NCBI RefSeq assembly: GCF_022539315.1
Contig: NC_066314.1
Coordinates: forward strand, 62,171,543 to 62,235,542
Origin: Serinus canaria
Taxonomy: Eukaryota > Chordata > Aves > Passeriformes > Fringillidae
Direction: 5' to 3'
DNA: 64,000 bases
Shown here: piece by piece, positions 1 to 12,497 of the stretch
Position numbering within the stretch: position 1 is the stretch's first letter
Layout: each line of letters begins with the position of its first letter
Made by a program: the position numbers and the translations under genes
Notes under the pieces: model-generated
What the model was told of the DNA's origin: nothing
Seen by the model: the letters and a program-made list of their open reading frames with translations, nothing else
Database searches by the model: none

Positions 1-349
1 CTGAGCCAATTACAAAAGAATCTGCCAGTCTTAGAAAAATTAATGAGAAATATTGCCATACTTTTTCTGTTTTCTTAATGGCATTTTCTTAAAATAAAAA
101 TACTAGTATCTTTTCCCTTTCTCTCTTAGTCCCACTCAGTAATTATTAAAATTTTGAAGATTAGATAAAATATGAAAAGTATTTTTGAGAAAACCCACCT
201 CCTATTCATACCTAGTTGGTATATTTATGTGCATTTTTCACATATGAGGCCTAAAGAAGAAAAAGGACTGCAAATCTGGGGAAGAGTAAAATTCTCTCTA
301 GATATGCACTTCTTTGGCCATTTTGCTCAGGTTGCAAGGGTATGACATG

Positions 350-613
350 GCACAATGTTCATGAACAAGATCAGGTTGAGCCAGGGCTGGTACAGATGGG
401 ATGGCAGGAAAACTTTTTTCTCAGAAAACATTGTCAAGCACTGTAAAAGGCTGCCTAAGGAAGTTGTGGAGTCATTATCCCTGCAGTTATTTAAAATATA
501 TGTAGATGTGGCACTTACAGACAGGATTTACTGCTGGACTTGGCAGTGCTGAGTTAATGGCTGGACTCAATGTTCTTAGAGTTCTTTTCCTATCTAAATG
601 ATTGTATGGTTCT
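350..613 (+). mobile_element. CR1 LINE 3'-end fragment
   Basis: The plus strand follows the CR1 3' consensus: GCTGGTACAGATGGGATGGC, then AGGCTGCCTAAGGAAGTTGT, then GGCTGGACTCAATGTTCTTA, ending near ATGATTGTATGGTTCT. It is 5' truncated and well diverged, with no intact frame. CR1 is the dominant LINE family of birds. Confidence 0.8.
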
Positions 614-1383
614 TTTTAACTGGATTTTAAAATCAGCCTCACCAGCCTTCACATTCAGTAGTAATTTTCAAGGTACCTCATGATCTTGAACTTAGAAGAG
701 CTTTGTGACATTGTTTCTGTGACACTGCTTCATTTGAAAAGGTCACAATCTTCCCTCATGTGTACACTTTTAGAAATTGCTCAGCTGTTTCCTTTGGTAG
801 GGCAGTTGTTTTTCAAAGAGCTACTCAATAGTTTTCCAAATATCTGTAAAAATTTAATTCATTTAAGGATAATTGACTAAACTTTAAGCATTTTTCAGAA
901 GAGAAACAAACAAAAGAAAAGCTAGATTGTACCGTGACACCGAAGACAGGACTTAAACTCCCCCTCTTGCTCTTGTTTTTCACTTTAAAACTCTAAATGT
1001 AGTGTAAAACTGGGAGAAACCATTACTTTGTTTTCCAGCAGAAATGCTAAAACTGGAAATAAGGGAAGATCCCTACTTCACTGAACTAAGATCATCTACC
1101 AAATTGTGCCTCGCAGGAAACATCTGCACAAGGAACTGGGGAAATAGACCACTTGTTTAAGCACTAGAAACACTAAACCAAAACCCCAATCCTGGATTTG
1201 CCATTTAAAAAGATTGAGGAGATGCTGAACAAAGATTATCCAATGTATGAAATGCACAAGAAACTGATTCTCCATGAAATCTGAGAGGAACTGAACAGCC
1301 TCCTATATATTGCACCTAGTCCTACCTTACATCTTGCATCGAAATATGAAAATTTTGAAGAGGTGGTATATATATAATCATAG

Positions 1384-1390
<7 letters not shown>

Positions 1391-1415
<25 letters not shown>
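1391..1415. repeat. (TA)n microsatellite
   Basis: About 12 uninterrupted TA units follow a short GTGTGTG. A shorter TATATATATA lies just before, at about 1367-1376. Confidence 0.95.
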
Positions 1416-3704
1416 TACTTTCTATGAAGAAGATATGGATCTCATATATATCATATCATATTGAAGGAAACATTGTTTAACAGAAAAATAATTTGACTTA
1501 AGCATATCTATTGTATTAGTTAAAATCAGTGGCATATCAACACTATGAGCTAGCTAAATACATTCATCCTGGGAGAGTGTGTCAAAAAAATTTGAAAACA
1601 GTTGCCTTACTTAATGGTGGCATGTACAACTGACTGCAAAAAGAAAACAGAAAGAAAAAACTTAAAGGAGGATATTTACTGGTTTTTAATACTGAATTCT
1701 GCTTCTCTTCCCTCCAGTATACTTTCCTTTTATCTATCAGAAATCTGAATGTTTCTCCTACCTGTTCTGTATTTTCTTTTCCTCAAACTAATATACTTCA
1801 TCCACAGATAAAAATGAAAATTTGTTTGTATTTCCCATCAGATTTGTTATTTTATTACAGAGTTCCTATGGAGAGAAGCATTTATGATTTCTTTTATTCT
1901 GTTCAAAATGGTCCTTTACATTTGCAGTTTCCTTAAAGGTGTTTTCTTTAGTATTAATTTATCTTTAATTTAATTTTCTCTCACATTTTCTAAAAATTCC
2001 ATCCTTTATTTGGGATGCATGTTGCTTCATTCTGTTTTGCAAATTTTTATCTTCTTGACCTCTTTGATCTAATTCCCTCGCCCTTTTATTTTCTCTTTTG
2101 CTCCCCATTGTCCTTTTACTGTCCTTTTCACTTCTTGATTTTTTTTTCCTTTTTCAATTTCTGGGATGATTTCTTAGCAGCTATGCTCTCTCAATTTCTC
2201 AATTACATACTCCCTATTATTTTTTTTCTTCTTCCAGTACCCCTCCTGAGTGCTTCCTCCCCTGATGCTGCAGAGAGATACAAGGTCTTTCCTGTCCGTA
2301 AAAGACAGTGCTCTCCTGGCTATGTTTTAAACTGGGAAGATGACAGCTGCCTAAAGATGACATCATTCATTAGTCCTCCAAGGAAAGTGGTGTGGTGATT
2401 CATCAAAGACCTGGCAGGTATCTTGTCTCCTTTACTCCAATGTTTTATTCATCTCCTTAGCAACAAGCATGGGAAGGAGCACACTGATTCCTGGCCAAGC
2501 CTGTTTTCTTCTCTCCAGCTTTCCTTAAGTTTATGTGTGCCCAGACAGGAACAAACCTAAACCAAGGGTTTCTTGTCTGCAGTTGAGTTCCACCTGAAGA
2601 AGTCTTCACTTGTTGTCCTGTGTGCCCTTTGAGGTCTCAAGGTGACACTTCCCAGGAAGGATCATACATACACTGGTTTTTGGAAAACTCTTAAGGAAGG
2701 AAGGGGAAAGGATTCCATTCTATGAATTGACTTATGGAAAAGAATGGATGCTGGAATTATTACAATAGTTCTTTTCATAAAGTTGATATTAAAGATTTTA
2801 ATATACAGCACTGGTTTCCTGACTTCCTATGAAATCTTAGGTTCCAGGTCTTGTAAGCAAAAATTTTCAGATAACTGCAGGAGTGGTGCCAACATGTGTG
2901 TAGGACAGACAGGGTCAACTGTAATAAAATAAATCATGAAGGACTTAAAGCAGAAGACAGATAATATGTAAAACAGATGTTCAGACCTCAAACAGGAGAG
3001 ACAATTGAACATGAGCTTAACAACTGAACATGAACATTATAGCCTAGTTTAAGATGGGTTTTCTGAACTATAGGCTGTGTTGATACATACAGTATACATA
3101 TGTACAGTATATCTGGTATCAGAGGAACAAAAATCTGGATACTCCACAACTCTATAAATAATACCAATCAATATTGGAACTGGCTTGGAGAATATATAAA
3201 TATTGAATTTTAAATAGTTAAAATGAAGTTTGCAATGATTTCAATGACTATCCATTTAATTTAGTTCTGATAAATAAAAAAAATGGGGGAAAATAATGAA
3301 GATAAAAAATTTTCATTTAAATGTAAAATGAATGGCAGAATGTCTGATTTCCTTCTGATTTCCACTCTATCTCTACCTAAAAGGGAAGGATAAGTGAAGA
3401 GATTTGGGATAGATGAGTTGTTAAACATTCAGTGTTTAGTTTCTCTTTTGAAAGAAGTCTTAGGTGGTATTTATGATTGATGATGTAGATTCTTGTCACT
3501 TACTACCCTATGGCAGGATAAGACCTCACAACTACTGGTTTAGAAATTCCATGTTTTATTCAGTATTCTAAGAGATGAGAGGAAACACACCACTTCCCAC
3601 TTATTTCCCACCTTGGCAACTGTTTTCCAAAGTTCCACTTAATCTAGCAGGCAGAACACACCAATTGTTTAGTATGTTACCAGCCTTGATTATTGAATTT
3701 GCTG

Positions 3705-4100
3705 GGAAATGTCCCGATGAAGGCAGGAATGATGAATCTGACTCCATGTTCTCAGAAGGCTAATTTATTATTTTAAAATACTCTATTATATTAAAGAATA
3801 CTATACTATACTAAAGAAAACAGAAAACTTACTAAATGCTAAAAAGCTAATAATGAAAACTCATGACTCTCTCCAGAGTCTTGATGCAGCTTGGCCCTGA
3901 TTGGCCAAAGAGTCAAACAGCTCACACCAGAATCCAATGAAACAATCACCTGTGGTAAACAATCTCTAAACACATTCCAAAGGAGCAAAACAGAGGAGAA
4001 GCAAATGAGATAAGAATTGTTTTCCTTTTCTCTGAGGCTTCTCAGCTTCCCAGGAGAAAAATCCTGGGTGAAGGGATTTTTTCAGAGAATGTGAACGGTA
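3705..4100 (-). mobile_element. Solo retroviral LTR, same sense as IGF1 (songbird-type family)
   Basis: Read on the minus strand, this block has the layout of a long terminal repeat. A CCAAT box sits in GGCCAATCAG near 3900, followed by an AT-rich TATA-like stretch around 3780-3810. A polyadenylation signal AATAAA lies at 3769-3764. Then comes a tail including CTTCTGAGAACATGGAGTCA that ends near GGGACA at about 3710. The overall sequence strongly resembles LTRs I recall as common in zebra finch and other passerines. No internal retroviral genes are present, so it is a solo LTR left by recombination. The ends are approximate: I could not define a clear target-site duplication, and the first bases appear degraded. 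The U3 end lies about 115 bp from the IGF1 exon 3 donor. Confidence 0.75.
3764..3769 (-). promoter_or_regulatory. Polyadenylation signal AATAAA inside the LTR, sense to IGF1
   Basis: The minus strand reads AATAATAAATTAGCC here. In the LTR this is the expected poly(A) signal at the U3/R boundary. Because the LTR has the same orientation as IGF1, it lies about 200 nt downstream of the stop codon of the frame that reads through the exon 3 donor. Confidence 0.7.
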
Positions 4101-4211
4101 TGCTTGATAGAATTTTCCTTCCCTAAAATACATAGGGTTTTTTTTGGTTGGCTCTTTTCTTTGTTGGTCTGGTTTGGTTGCTGGTTGGGAATTTTTGCCA
4201 GCCTGACCTAC

Positions 4212-4393
4212 CTTTTGTGCTTTTGGCATGTCGGTGTGGCGCTGGGCGCGTACGGACCGCGCGGATTTGGGCGGTTTTATTGGAGCACAATACATCTCCA
4301 GCCTCCTCAGGTCACAGCTCTGGAAGCAGCATTCATCCACTATTCCCTTGTGGTGTAAGCGTCTACTGCTGGATCCATACCCCGTGGGCTTGC
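4212..4393 (-). CDS. IGF1: IGF1 exon 3: end of B-domain, C-, A- and D-domains, start of E-peptide
   Basis: This 182-bp exon matches human IGF1 exon 4 in length. The acceptor reads ttttgaacag (AG at 4395-4394) and the donor is AAG|GTAGGT (4211-4206). It completes Ser26 and encodes [16 protein letters not shown] (end of B and the C-domain), then [20 protein letters not shown] (A-domain with Cys47, 48, 52 and 61), then APIKPPKSA (D-domain, ending at residue 70). [16 protein letters not shown] follows as the first 16 residues of the E-peptide. The basic RSVR region around the 70/71 junction is where proprotein convertases process pro-IGF-1. The RRLHHKG C-domain is avian. The mature 70 residues appear identical to chicken as I remember it. 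The exon ends on a codon boundary, so a terminal exon opening with GAA (EVHLKN in chicken) would join in frame. That exon was not found in positions 1-4211. Confidence 0.98.
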
Positions 4394-6267
4394 CTGTTCA
4401 AAACACAAAGGGGAAGTTTTTGGGTTAGAAAGGAAATGCAAAGGTCTCAGGAGCAGTCATATTACTGAGGTGTATTATGTTAACTGAATCACCAATGGCC
4501 ATTGTAGAGGCTGCCTTTGAATATTCCTTTCCAGATATTCCTGGAAATGGACAGCTTTGATCTCTTTGTGTGGTTGTTATTAAAGCATTTGAGCAAATCT
4601 ATGCCTTCTTAGAAAAGTATTATTAAAATATTTTACTGAACTGCATTACCTCAAAAATGGAGAGGAAGGAAGCTGAAATCTTACATCTGGACACCTTACA
4701 AAGGAAATTTACCTTTTAGCTTCTGTATGAAAAATGATTGTTGAGCCAGCTCTTGTTTTTAGCTGGTGTGTAAAAACCATGGATCACAACTGTGTTTTAG
4801 GCAAGTATTTCCTAACAAAAAAGGCTACACCGAGGTACTGTGTGCAAAGTGTTTTCCAAAGGGGAAATACTGTGTACCACTGCACAGGCTGTAAGGTCTG
4901 CCATCTCTAAAGTAGGAAGCGGGAATCAAAGTAACAAAGTCAGCAATGAAATAGGAAGGTTGTTGGAACAGATAAAAGTGGAAGATTTTTATTTTCCATA
5001 GATTTGCACAAGATGAGAGATGGGACTGATATTGCATAGCTTTCCTGTGCTTTGCATTTGTACCAGCTATCTATGGAAAACACTTAATTAGCAAATATTT
5101 TGCATTTTTCACTCAGCTGCAGTAAAGGCCAACATTTTCATTCATACAACTCTTACACATTTATATTTTGTCTTTTTTCCTCCTGTGGTTTATGATTTCC
5201 TTTGTAACTGCTAAATGTTCTGCTGTCCTACAGAGAGATTAAAGACCCATTATTTCCTGGGATTGTTTGTACATGACCAAGTCGGATGTGCAGTTACCCT
5301 TTTATGACTAACTAGAAATGAAGGAACAGTAAATTCACAAAAAGTAAGTAGTTGCTTACTTGTTACATCTATTTTAAAATTCTGATAGAATTTGATTTTA
5401 GACAGTAAAATTCTGAAAAGATTAAGTGTTTTGTTTTGACATTTTCAGCATTAAATGTTTCCATTTACAGAATGATCCACTTTTGTTAAAAAATGAAAAA
5501 TATGGAAAAAAAGGCAAGTGTGCCAAGAGCCAAAATATGAAGTAACTCAATTCAGTCAGCTCTACCAATTTCTTTTCTTGCCTTTTTTTTTTCTCTTCTC
5601 CTTCTCAGTTATATCACTGAGACCAAAAATCTGTTATTTCAAAGAGTTTGGCAGTAGTTTACATTTGAAGAATTACTCAAGTTAAGTAAAGGTTTAGGAC
5701 ATCAAAAAAGATGAATATTCAGTTTCTCTTTGGGAACTTATTACCCCCAATGCTTATACAGCAAAGTCTAGGTTGAAATCCCTATGTTTGTCCTGCAGTT
5801 GTCAATTTGAAAAGACAGCACTACATTTTACTGTTCCCTGTGATTTAAATATGTGTCCACTGATGAAGAACCCTTGAGGCCTTAGAATGTTAGCAAATGA
5901 AAAGACCTCTGGTGGTACAGTGAGTCTCACATTTTAGCCAGCAACTCAGCCAGTTAAGAACTAACTATCCCTATGAGCTTTGTAAACCAGGAAACAGGGT
6001 TTTAAAATGCCTTTTTTTTTTCCTCCAGGGACTATAAATTAAACAAAAAGAAAAACATGCTTACTTAGTATATTGCAATCCACTGGAGGCCTCTATATTG
6101 TACATTGCCTGCTAAATTATTTGTTTCATAAGACTAAACATTACAGCAAGCCTGGAGTAGATTACAGTAATATTTTGGTTTGTATCTATCTGTGTGTGTT
6201 GTTTTATATGTATCACTGAAAAGAACTACAAATACTAAGATGTGGAGTTTGGTTTGGTGGGTTTTTC

Positions 6268-6287
6268 TTTTTTTTTTTTTTTTTTTT
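6268..6287. repeat. Poly-T tract
   Basis: Twenty T residues follow a G/T-rich stretch (GTTTGGTTTGGTGGG) in IGF1 intron 2. Confidence 0.9.
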
Positions 6288-9200
6288 CCCCAAATTATTT
6301 TCCCTCACTGAATTATAATCTGAAATACAAGCTTTTCCCTGGAGATGTTTCCTGAAATCTGCCAATCTGGTTGTTTCAGCCTAATAATTCTAAAATTGAG
6401 TGCTCCTGATAAAGTGTAGAGTATCATGACTTTGCAGTATACCTAGAGGTGTGCCACATTTGGTCTTGTTCCCATTTAAAACATGGAAGGGCAAATTCTG
6501 TCCCTAGATATGCAGGTGCCAGATCCAGCTGAACTGTAGGTACAAGAACTGATTAGTTAACCTTCCCTTTCTTTTATCAGTCTGTCATTTTTTCACAAGT
6601 AAGTAAACCCTTAAAGCTTCTGCTCAAGTTATTTTACCCTTCAATGTCTTAATTTAATCAATTATAAAGTTGATAAGTACCTTTACTAGCCTATTCCTAC
6701 TGCCTGCTTTATTTAGTAATCAGTAGCAACATTTTTCCACACCACCATAAATATGCATAAATAGTTAATAAAATCCTGAACCCTGGAATCTTTCTAGTGA
6801 AAATCTCAGACTACTTCAAAATCATTTTTAGAGTAGCCAGACCAAAGACATCTATGTATTTTTCTTACAGAATAATAATTTTATGGATTATATAATGTCT
6901 GATATCTCTTCTAAGACCTTGTTTGGGAAATGTAACAAGATGGGAATAGAATCTCTATCACATCAATGATGATGAAACATGACATTAACTTATTTGCAGG
7001 CTTAAATATTTGTGCATCTCATGGCATAATAAATGCTCATCCTTTATATAAAGATAACATTAGTATTGAGAAGTTGGAATTTTTTATTCCAATAAATATT
7101 TTCCCAAGGCTTTCAAAAGACCAAAGCAATCAAGTATACTTAAAATTTGTGTGATGTAGAAAGTGATATCGCCTAAAGTGCTGTACAACAGAGAGAGCAA
7201 ATTAGCAGAAAAAATACTTCTTTTCAGTAATCATGATCCACAATCATAAATGAGAAGTGTCTGATGACTAAAGTAATTTTTAGGCAATAGATTTTAAATT
7301 GCTGCTGACCTCTCAAGTGTTGCAGTCTACAAAGATGCTATCACAGGGAAAGATGAGATAAAGAATTACAGGGAGATACCACCACTTCTACAGATGTTAT
7401 CACTGTTGAGCCCATCTGTTCTGGCAGGACTGCAGGGTCAGATGGTCCCAGTTCATCAAGTTAACAAAGTATGCACTTAGATCTAGGCAAATGTTCAAGC
7501 TCCTACGTGGTGTGTTGGATTAAATCACATATTAGACAGTGAGCACATGCCTGACTGCTCTCCTGCATAGGGGCTGATATAACTGAGCACTTCAGTTGCT
7601 TTCTAGACAGGACTCCATCCTGGTAAATAAATGGCAGGTGGTTCTGCACTTTTAATGTAATTTCTCCTCCTTATGTTTGTTGTAATAGTATTACCTTCAG
7701 TATGGACTGCACCTTCTGTGTCGCTACACTGGGAACCCACATAGTTCTTTCTCATCTTTCTGACATAATTTGAGTGCTGCCTTCCAGCTGTTATCAAAAG
7801 TCCCTTCTATTTACTCAACCTTCAAAGTGCTGCCTGTGGACATACAACAGTCCTAGGCATTCCTTTTTGCTGATGTACACTGATTTCCTTGGAGGTTTCT
7901 TTCCTTTTTTGTCAGTGGCTAGATCAAAAGGATTTCATATCATGTAGGTCAAAGTTTGCTTAATAGAATATTTGGCTCTTATTTAATCTGCTTTATCAAA
8001 TCTGTGGATGTCTCCTTCAGTGCATGACAAGAAGATATCAAGTCCAGTCACAGTGATGTCTCCTGAAAGCAGTCCAAGGTATAGGATTCCAATAGTTAAA
8101 CAGCTGGCTTCTTCTCTAACAGCACTTCCCTTTAAATGATGCAAAGTTACTGAAGTAATTCAGCAGGACTTGTTTACACTTGGTTTCTTTCTGCTCCTCC
8201 TCATCCCTCCAAAATATCTTCCTGTTGCTGCCACTGGATCTGCTCTACCACTGGTTTCTATGTGAGAAGAGCTGGTGTAGGTGGACTGCAGAAGTTTCAA
8301 ATGCCAGGTTATCTAGGCAATCTGTGTAGAACCATAATCTGCTGTTGTAGTATTATTATCAGCAATTACATGAGAAATAGCCCAGGATAAATGCAAAACT
8401 AATCTAATCTAGGACTCTAGGAAAGGGGGTTTATGTGTTCTGGAACTTTTATGTGACTCTTTATATTTGCTGTTGTGTCTTTTTAGCCAAACAGTAGAAC
8501 TCGAGTGCCCTGCAGACTGTAATTCAGAAATATATCATAAATCTGAAAAACAGTGCACTTAGTCCTAATCTAGTATTAGAGTCAATCTTCAGCTGCAGCT
8601 TTTAAAGTATGGTGAAAGACCATTGACCTATTATAGTGCTGTAGTCTTGCAGCAAGAAACTCAAAATGTTTCCATCAAAACGTTAGGGTCAGGTGCAATT
8701 TGGAAGCATTGATAGCAGTTTACAGCATCAGGAGGTATGGGAGCATCCTGTAAGGCAGCAGGTCAGTGAGACAAGATTTTTCTGTGGCCTGAACAACATG
8801 TTGAGAGTTTGTGTTGCTGTATTACAGCACAGTAATTGAACAAGAACCTCCTGTGTGCTAGGTCCAGATTGGGAGCTGGTGGTTGGAAAGGTTTTGAGTT
8901 GAATGTGCTGTGTGTCTTATGGTGGCACAGAAGGCTAGGGATGCTGAGCTTGAGATTCATCTTGCTCATCTTTGGTCTCTGAAAATTGGGGATCTAGTTT
9001 AAGACAGTGGAATCAACAGGCAGGTGTGTATTGAGAGTGAATTTTTTCTGTATTGACTGCTTTGCATAAAATTAAATTCATTCTTGTCTTCTGAAGGAAA
9101 CAGTGTTCTTTCATCAGCTATGGATAAATCTAATTGACCTAGTCTTAGCATACATGCACAGCTTCTTCTAGGAAACTGAACTCAAGGAAAATGAATGAAA

Positions 9201-9598
9201 TTAAAAATTATTTGTCCTAAATCACAGAATGTTTGCACTCCTGGTGGAGTACAAACCTATTTGCTTTCATTTTCAATTTAACAATTAAATATGGCAAATT
9301 GTTCTAAAGAACATGCCAGCCAGTGTGCTGTTTAATTATGTATCTCTGTACCTCTTTGACTAAATTCTGTATCTTAGTCTAGTACTGTCTATTTTTGCAT
9401 TATAAATGCCTTCATATGCAAAATAAGAGACTGTTGATATCACTTTTCATCTCCTTGTAATCTTGAACACATGGATTAGTGTTATATTGGTAATACTTCT
9501 TGAGAGTACTCTGGAATTTCTCATCTGTATTTGTAAAATTATGAGTCAATGTTCAATCAGCAGGAAATGCCTGGGTTTTGATACTTCTATGAAGTGTT

Positions 9599-9639
9599 AA
9601 AACAAACAAACAAGCAAATAAACAAACAAGCAAATAAAT
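9599..9639. repeat. (AAAC/AAAT) simple repeat with 16-bp period
   Basis: The unit AAACAAACAAGCAAAT occurs twice in tandem, preceded and followed by related A/C-rich units. Confidence 0.9.
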
Positions 9640-11844
9640 CTTGGGGATTGTTGTAAAGTCCCCTACCAGGAATACCTCAAGGTTTAAATGTGCAAAGTAG
9701 GCAATCTGATTTTCATGTAAATAAGTTGCAAGCATTTTGAAGTGACAATATTTAATATTTAGTTTCCATTTTCCTTCAATGTTTTGTTAATGCAAAAAAT
9801 TATTATGCTTAGACTGATTTTTGTTTGTATTCATCAAAATGAGCATATATTAGCATTTATAAATGCTCAATGAATGGATGCCCTAGCTCTGAAATCTAAT
9901 TTAATATGCATGAGAATAGAGGATAAGCTTTATCAGTATGCACAAGTAAAATCTTTATGAAAGCATCTGCATTTGTGAATATTGAGATATTGCACTACAG
10001 CTACTGCTTTGTGGAATTCTAGATTGTATTAACTACTGAGTCCAATGCAATAAGATGTTTGCTCTTTGCTCTGAAATCCTAGCAAGTAAGACTTGGAAAA
10101 CATGGACTCTCAGTATTGATTTATAAGAGAACTCTATCAGGACTTCACAGAGTGTTTTTCCTGAATAAGTGAGATTTATGAGCTTCATCTTTTGAAAAGA
10201 AGATAGCTCTTTGATATTTCAAATGCAGAGTAAAATAACTATTTAACTTCTTTAAAGTCAGTGAGACAAGTGTAGCTTTTTTCCAGAAGATCTTAATCTG
10301 TAATTTGTGTGACTGTGTTTATTTAGTCTGTCCCAGAGTTAAATGAGTTTTTGCTTATAGAAATATCCTTCTGAAACTTTTTTCCTCTTCATTGTAGCAT
10401 TGGGAAGGAGTTCTTGTCTTCCCCTTAACTTATTTCCAAAGTACAGCACTTGTAACATTTTCTTCTCACACACAGGATTGCTGTACTCTGCTCTTGCTAT
10501 GGAATAGCTGTTTTGGAGGCCATCAAATGTATTAAGCATGTGATAGAGCCTCTATGCTTCACACAGTAATTCCCAAGCCATTTGCAATATGTGAAGAGAA
10601 AGCACTACAGTTTTGAGTGTTGTGCTGGGATATGAAGCAGAAATTTCTGTGTTTAGATATTTTTGAGGAAAAAAAAAAAACAACTGAAAAAAGAACGGGT
10701 AACAATATGATGTTTTATTTTGCACCAAATCAGTGCTCTGGAGGGTGAAAACCTTGCAGACCTAGCACAATTTACAAGCCTACATCAGATTCCAGGGCTG
10801 GAAAGTGCCAGATGCTGCCAAAAAATATATACTTTGGCGAGGGAAATGCTTTGCTGACGAGAAATTCACTATTGCAAGAATAGCCAGCTTGATCAGGGTT
10901 TAGGACAAGATAATTAGAAGCCAGTAGGTCATTGCTACATTTGAATATTGCCCCTAAAAGTGCATTGAGGAGGGCAATGATAATACAGACATCCATCCAT
11001 AATGAAAATACATCCTCTCCCTTTCTTACATATGCTCTCACAGGAAATAATTATTGCTTAGCATTGTGTGTGGTGGAAGGAGGAACTGTCATGATATCCT
11101 TCATGACTTTCCTGCATTTTATTTGGATTACCAAACTAATAATGAAACGGTATAACCAGGTGAAATTGTAACATTGCTGAAGTCACTGGTAAATTAGTGC
11201 AGTCAGGATTATGTCTTGATGAATCACATGCCAGAAGTTACATATAACCTGATCCAAGCCCTGCTAAAATCAGTGGAAAGATTTCCACTGTCCTTAGCGG
11301 GCTTTTCAATATGCTGGTATTGAACACTTGCTTTTCCTTCCAGCTTTAAAGTTCAGTAAGTAAATATTGTCTTAGTGGCATCTAGAGAGACTGCAGGGAA
11401 TGGATGTGCTGAGATTCCTTGAAGGAGGTAAGAAGAAGAGGATACTGACGTTCAGTGTGGAGCAGAATGACTGATATGTGGTTAATGCCACTGACCACAT
11501 AACATGCAGTACATTGCTTTGCACTTTGTAATCAGAATTTTTAGCTCTGTAGTTACTCTTTCTCAGCTTTAGGCTGAGAAATGAAAGCAAATAGCAAAAG
11601 CCAAGCATGATACTCCAGCTTTTGCATTTTGGCACCATCATCTAATTAGAGGCAGAAGGTGGGAATGGCTGTTCCAAGTCCAATCCAATACATTTCCCAT
11701 TGTCCAGGAGTGCACATATTGGCACACATTACAGTCTTAATTTTTATTTCTACAGAATAGTCCTTACAGGAGGATTAAGTAGGTGGTCACAGGCCAATGT
11801 CACCTACCAGAGACATAGGCAATTTTCATTTCCTTATTAGAAAC

Positions 11845-12497
11845 AAGTACTGGTTGACAGCAGCTGAACATGAGCCAGCAGTGGGCCCAGGTGGCCAAGA
11901 AGGCCAGTGACATCCTGGCTTCTATCAGCAATGATGTGGCCAGCAGGACCAGGGCAGTGATGATCCCTCTGTTCCTGGTTCTGGTGAGGTCACATTTGGA
12001 GTGCTGTGCTCAGTTTGGGGCCCCTCACTACAAGAAAGGCATTGAGGTTGTGTCCAGAGAAGGGCACGGAGCTGGGGAAGGGTTTGGGACACCAGACTGA
12101 TAAGGAGCCAGCTGAGGGAGAGAGCTGGGAATGTTTAGCAGGGAGAAAAGGAGACTCAGGGGAGACCTTCTGACTCTCTACAACCACGTGTAATGAGGCT
12201 GTAGGGAGATGAGGGTTGGTCGATTTTTATTTCTTCCAAGTAGAATGTGATAGGAAAAGGGGAAATGGCCTCAAGTGGTGCCAAGGGAGGTTCAGGTGGG
12301 ATGTCAGGAAAAATTTCTTCACTAAAAGGGTGGTCAAGTGTTAGAACAGACTGATCAGGGGAGGATGGAGTCACCACCCCTGGAAGTGCTCAAAAAACCT
12401 GTAGGCACTTTGTGATATGGTTTAGTGGGCAAGGTGGTATGCAGTCAAAGGCTGGACTTGATGATCTTGAAGGTGTTTTCCAACCTTAATGGTTCTG
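11845..12497 (+). mobile_element. CR1 LINE fragment with remnant of ORF2 C-terminus
   Basis: The plus strand carries the end of the CR1 reverse-transcriptase ORF and its 3' UTR. A frame at 11870-12100 reads ...QVAKKASDILASISNDVASR... and VRSHLECCAQFGAPHYKKGI, matching the typical CR1 C-terminal pattern (LVRPHLEYCVQFWAP...). The 3' tail reads TGATCTTGAAGGTGTTTTCC AACC. It is 5' truncated, the frame is broken and it lacks the polymerase domain, so it is inactive. Confidence 0.9.

Larger units (their letters stand above)
1..4211 (-). other. IGF1: IGF1 intron 3 (partial, continues beyond the left edge)
   Basis: The intron starts at the exon 3 donor and runs off the window. I looked on the minus strand for the terminal coding exon (EVHLKN..., GNRNYRM) and did not find it, so it should lie further left. 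The interval carries a CR1 fragment near 350-613, a (TA)n tract near 1391-1415 and a solo LTR at about 3705-4100. The remainder, mainly 614-3700, is AT-rich with no recognised feature. A 127-residue frame at 2015-2398 on the plus strand is rich in Phe, Leu and Pro, encoded by a pyrimidine-rich stretch, and looks like chance. Confidence 0.9.

Noticed and set aside
2015..2398. 127-residue plus-strand open frame in IGF1 intron 3
   Set aside because: Its composition (Phe, Leu, Pro, Ser) simply reflects a pyrimidine-rich stretch. There is no motif, no family resemblance and no splice context.
1..4211. Terminal IGF1 exon encoding EVHLKN...NYRM
   Set aside because: I looked for its reverse complement and did not find it, so it is taken to lie beyond the left edge.
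4606..4614. TTCTTAGAA, a STAT5-type site (TTCNNNGAA) upstream of exon 3
   Set aside because: Growth hormone acts on IGF1 through STAT5, but this 9-mer pattern is expected about once every 4 kb by chance. A lone site without conservation data is not evidence.
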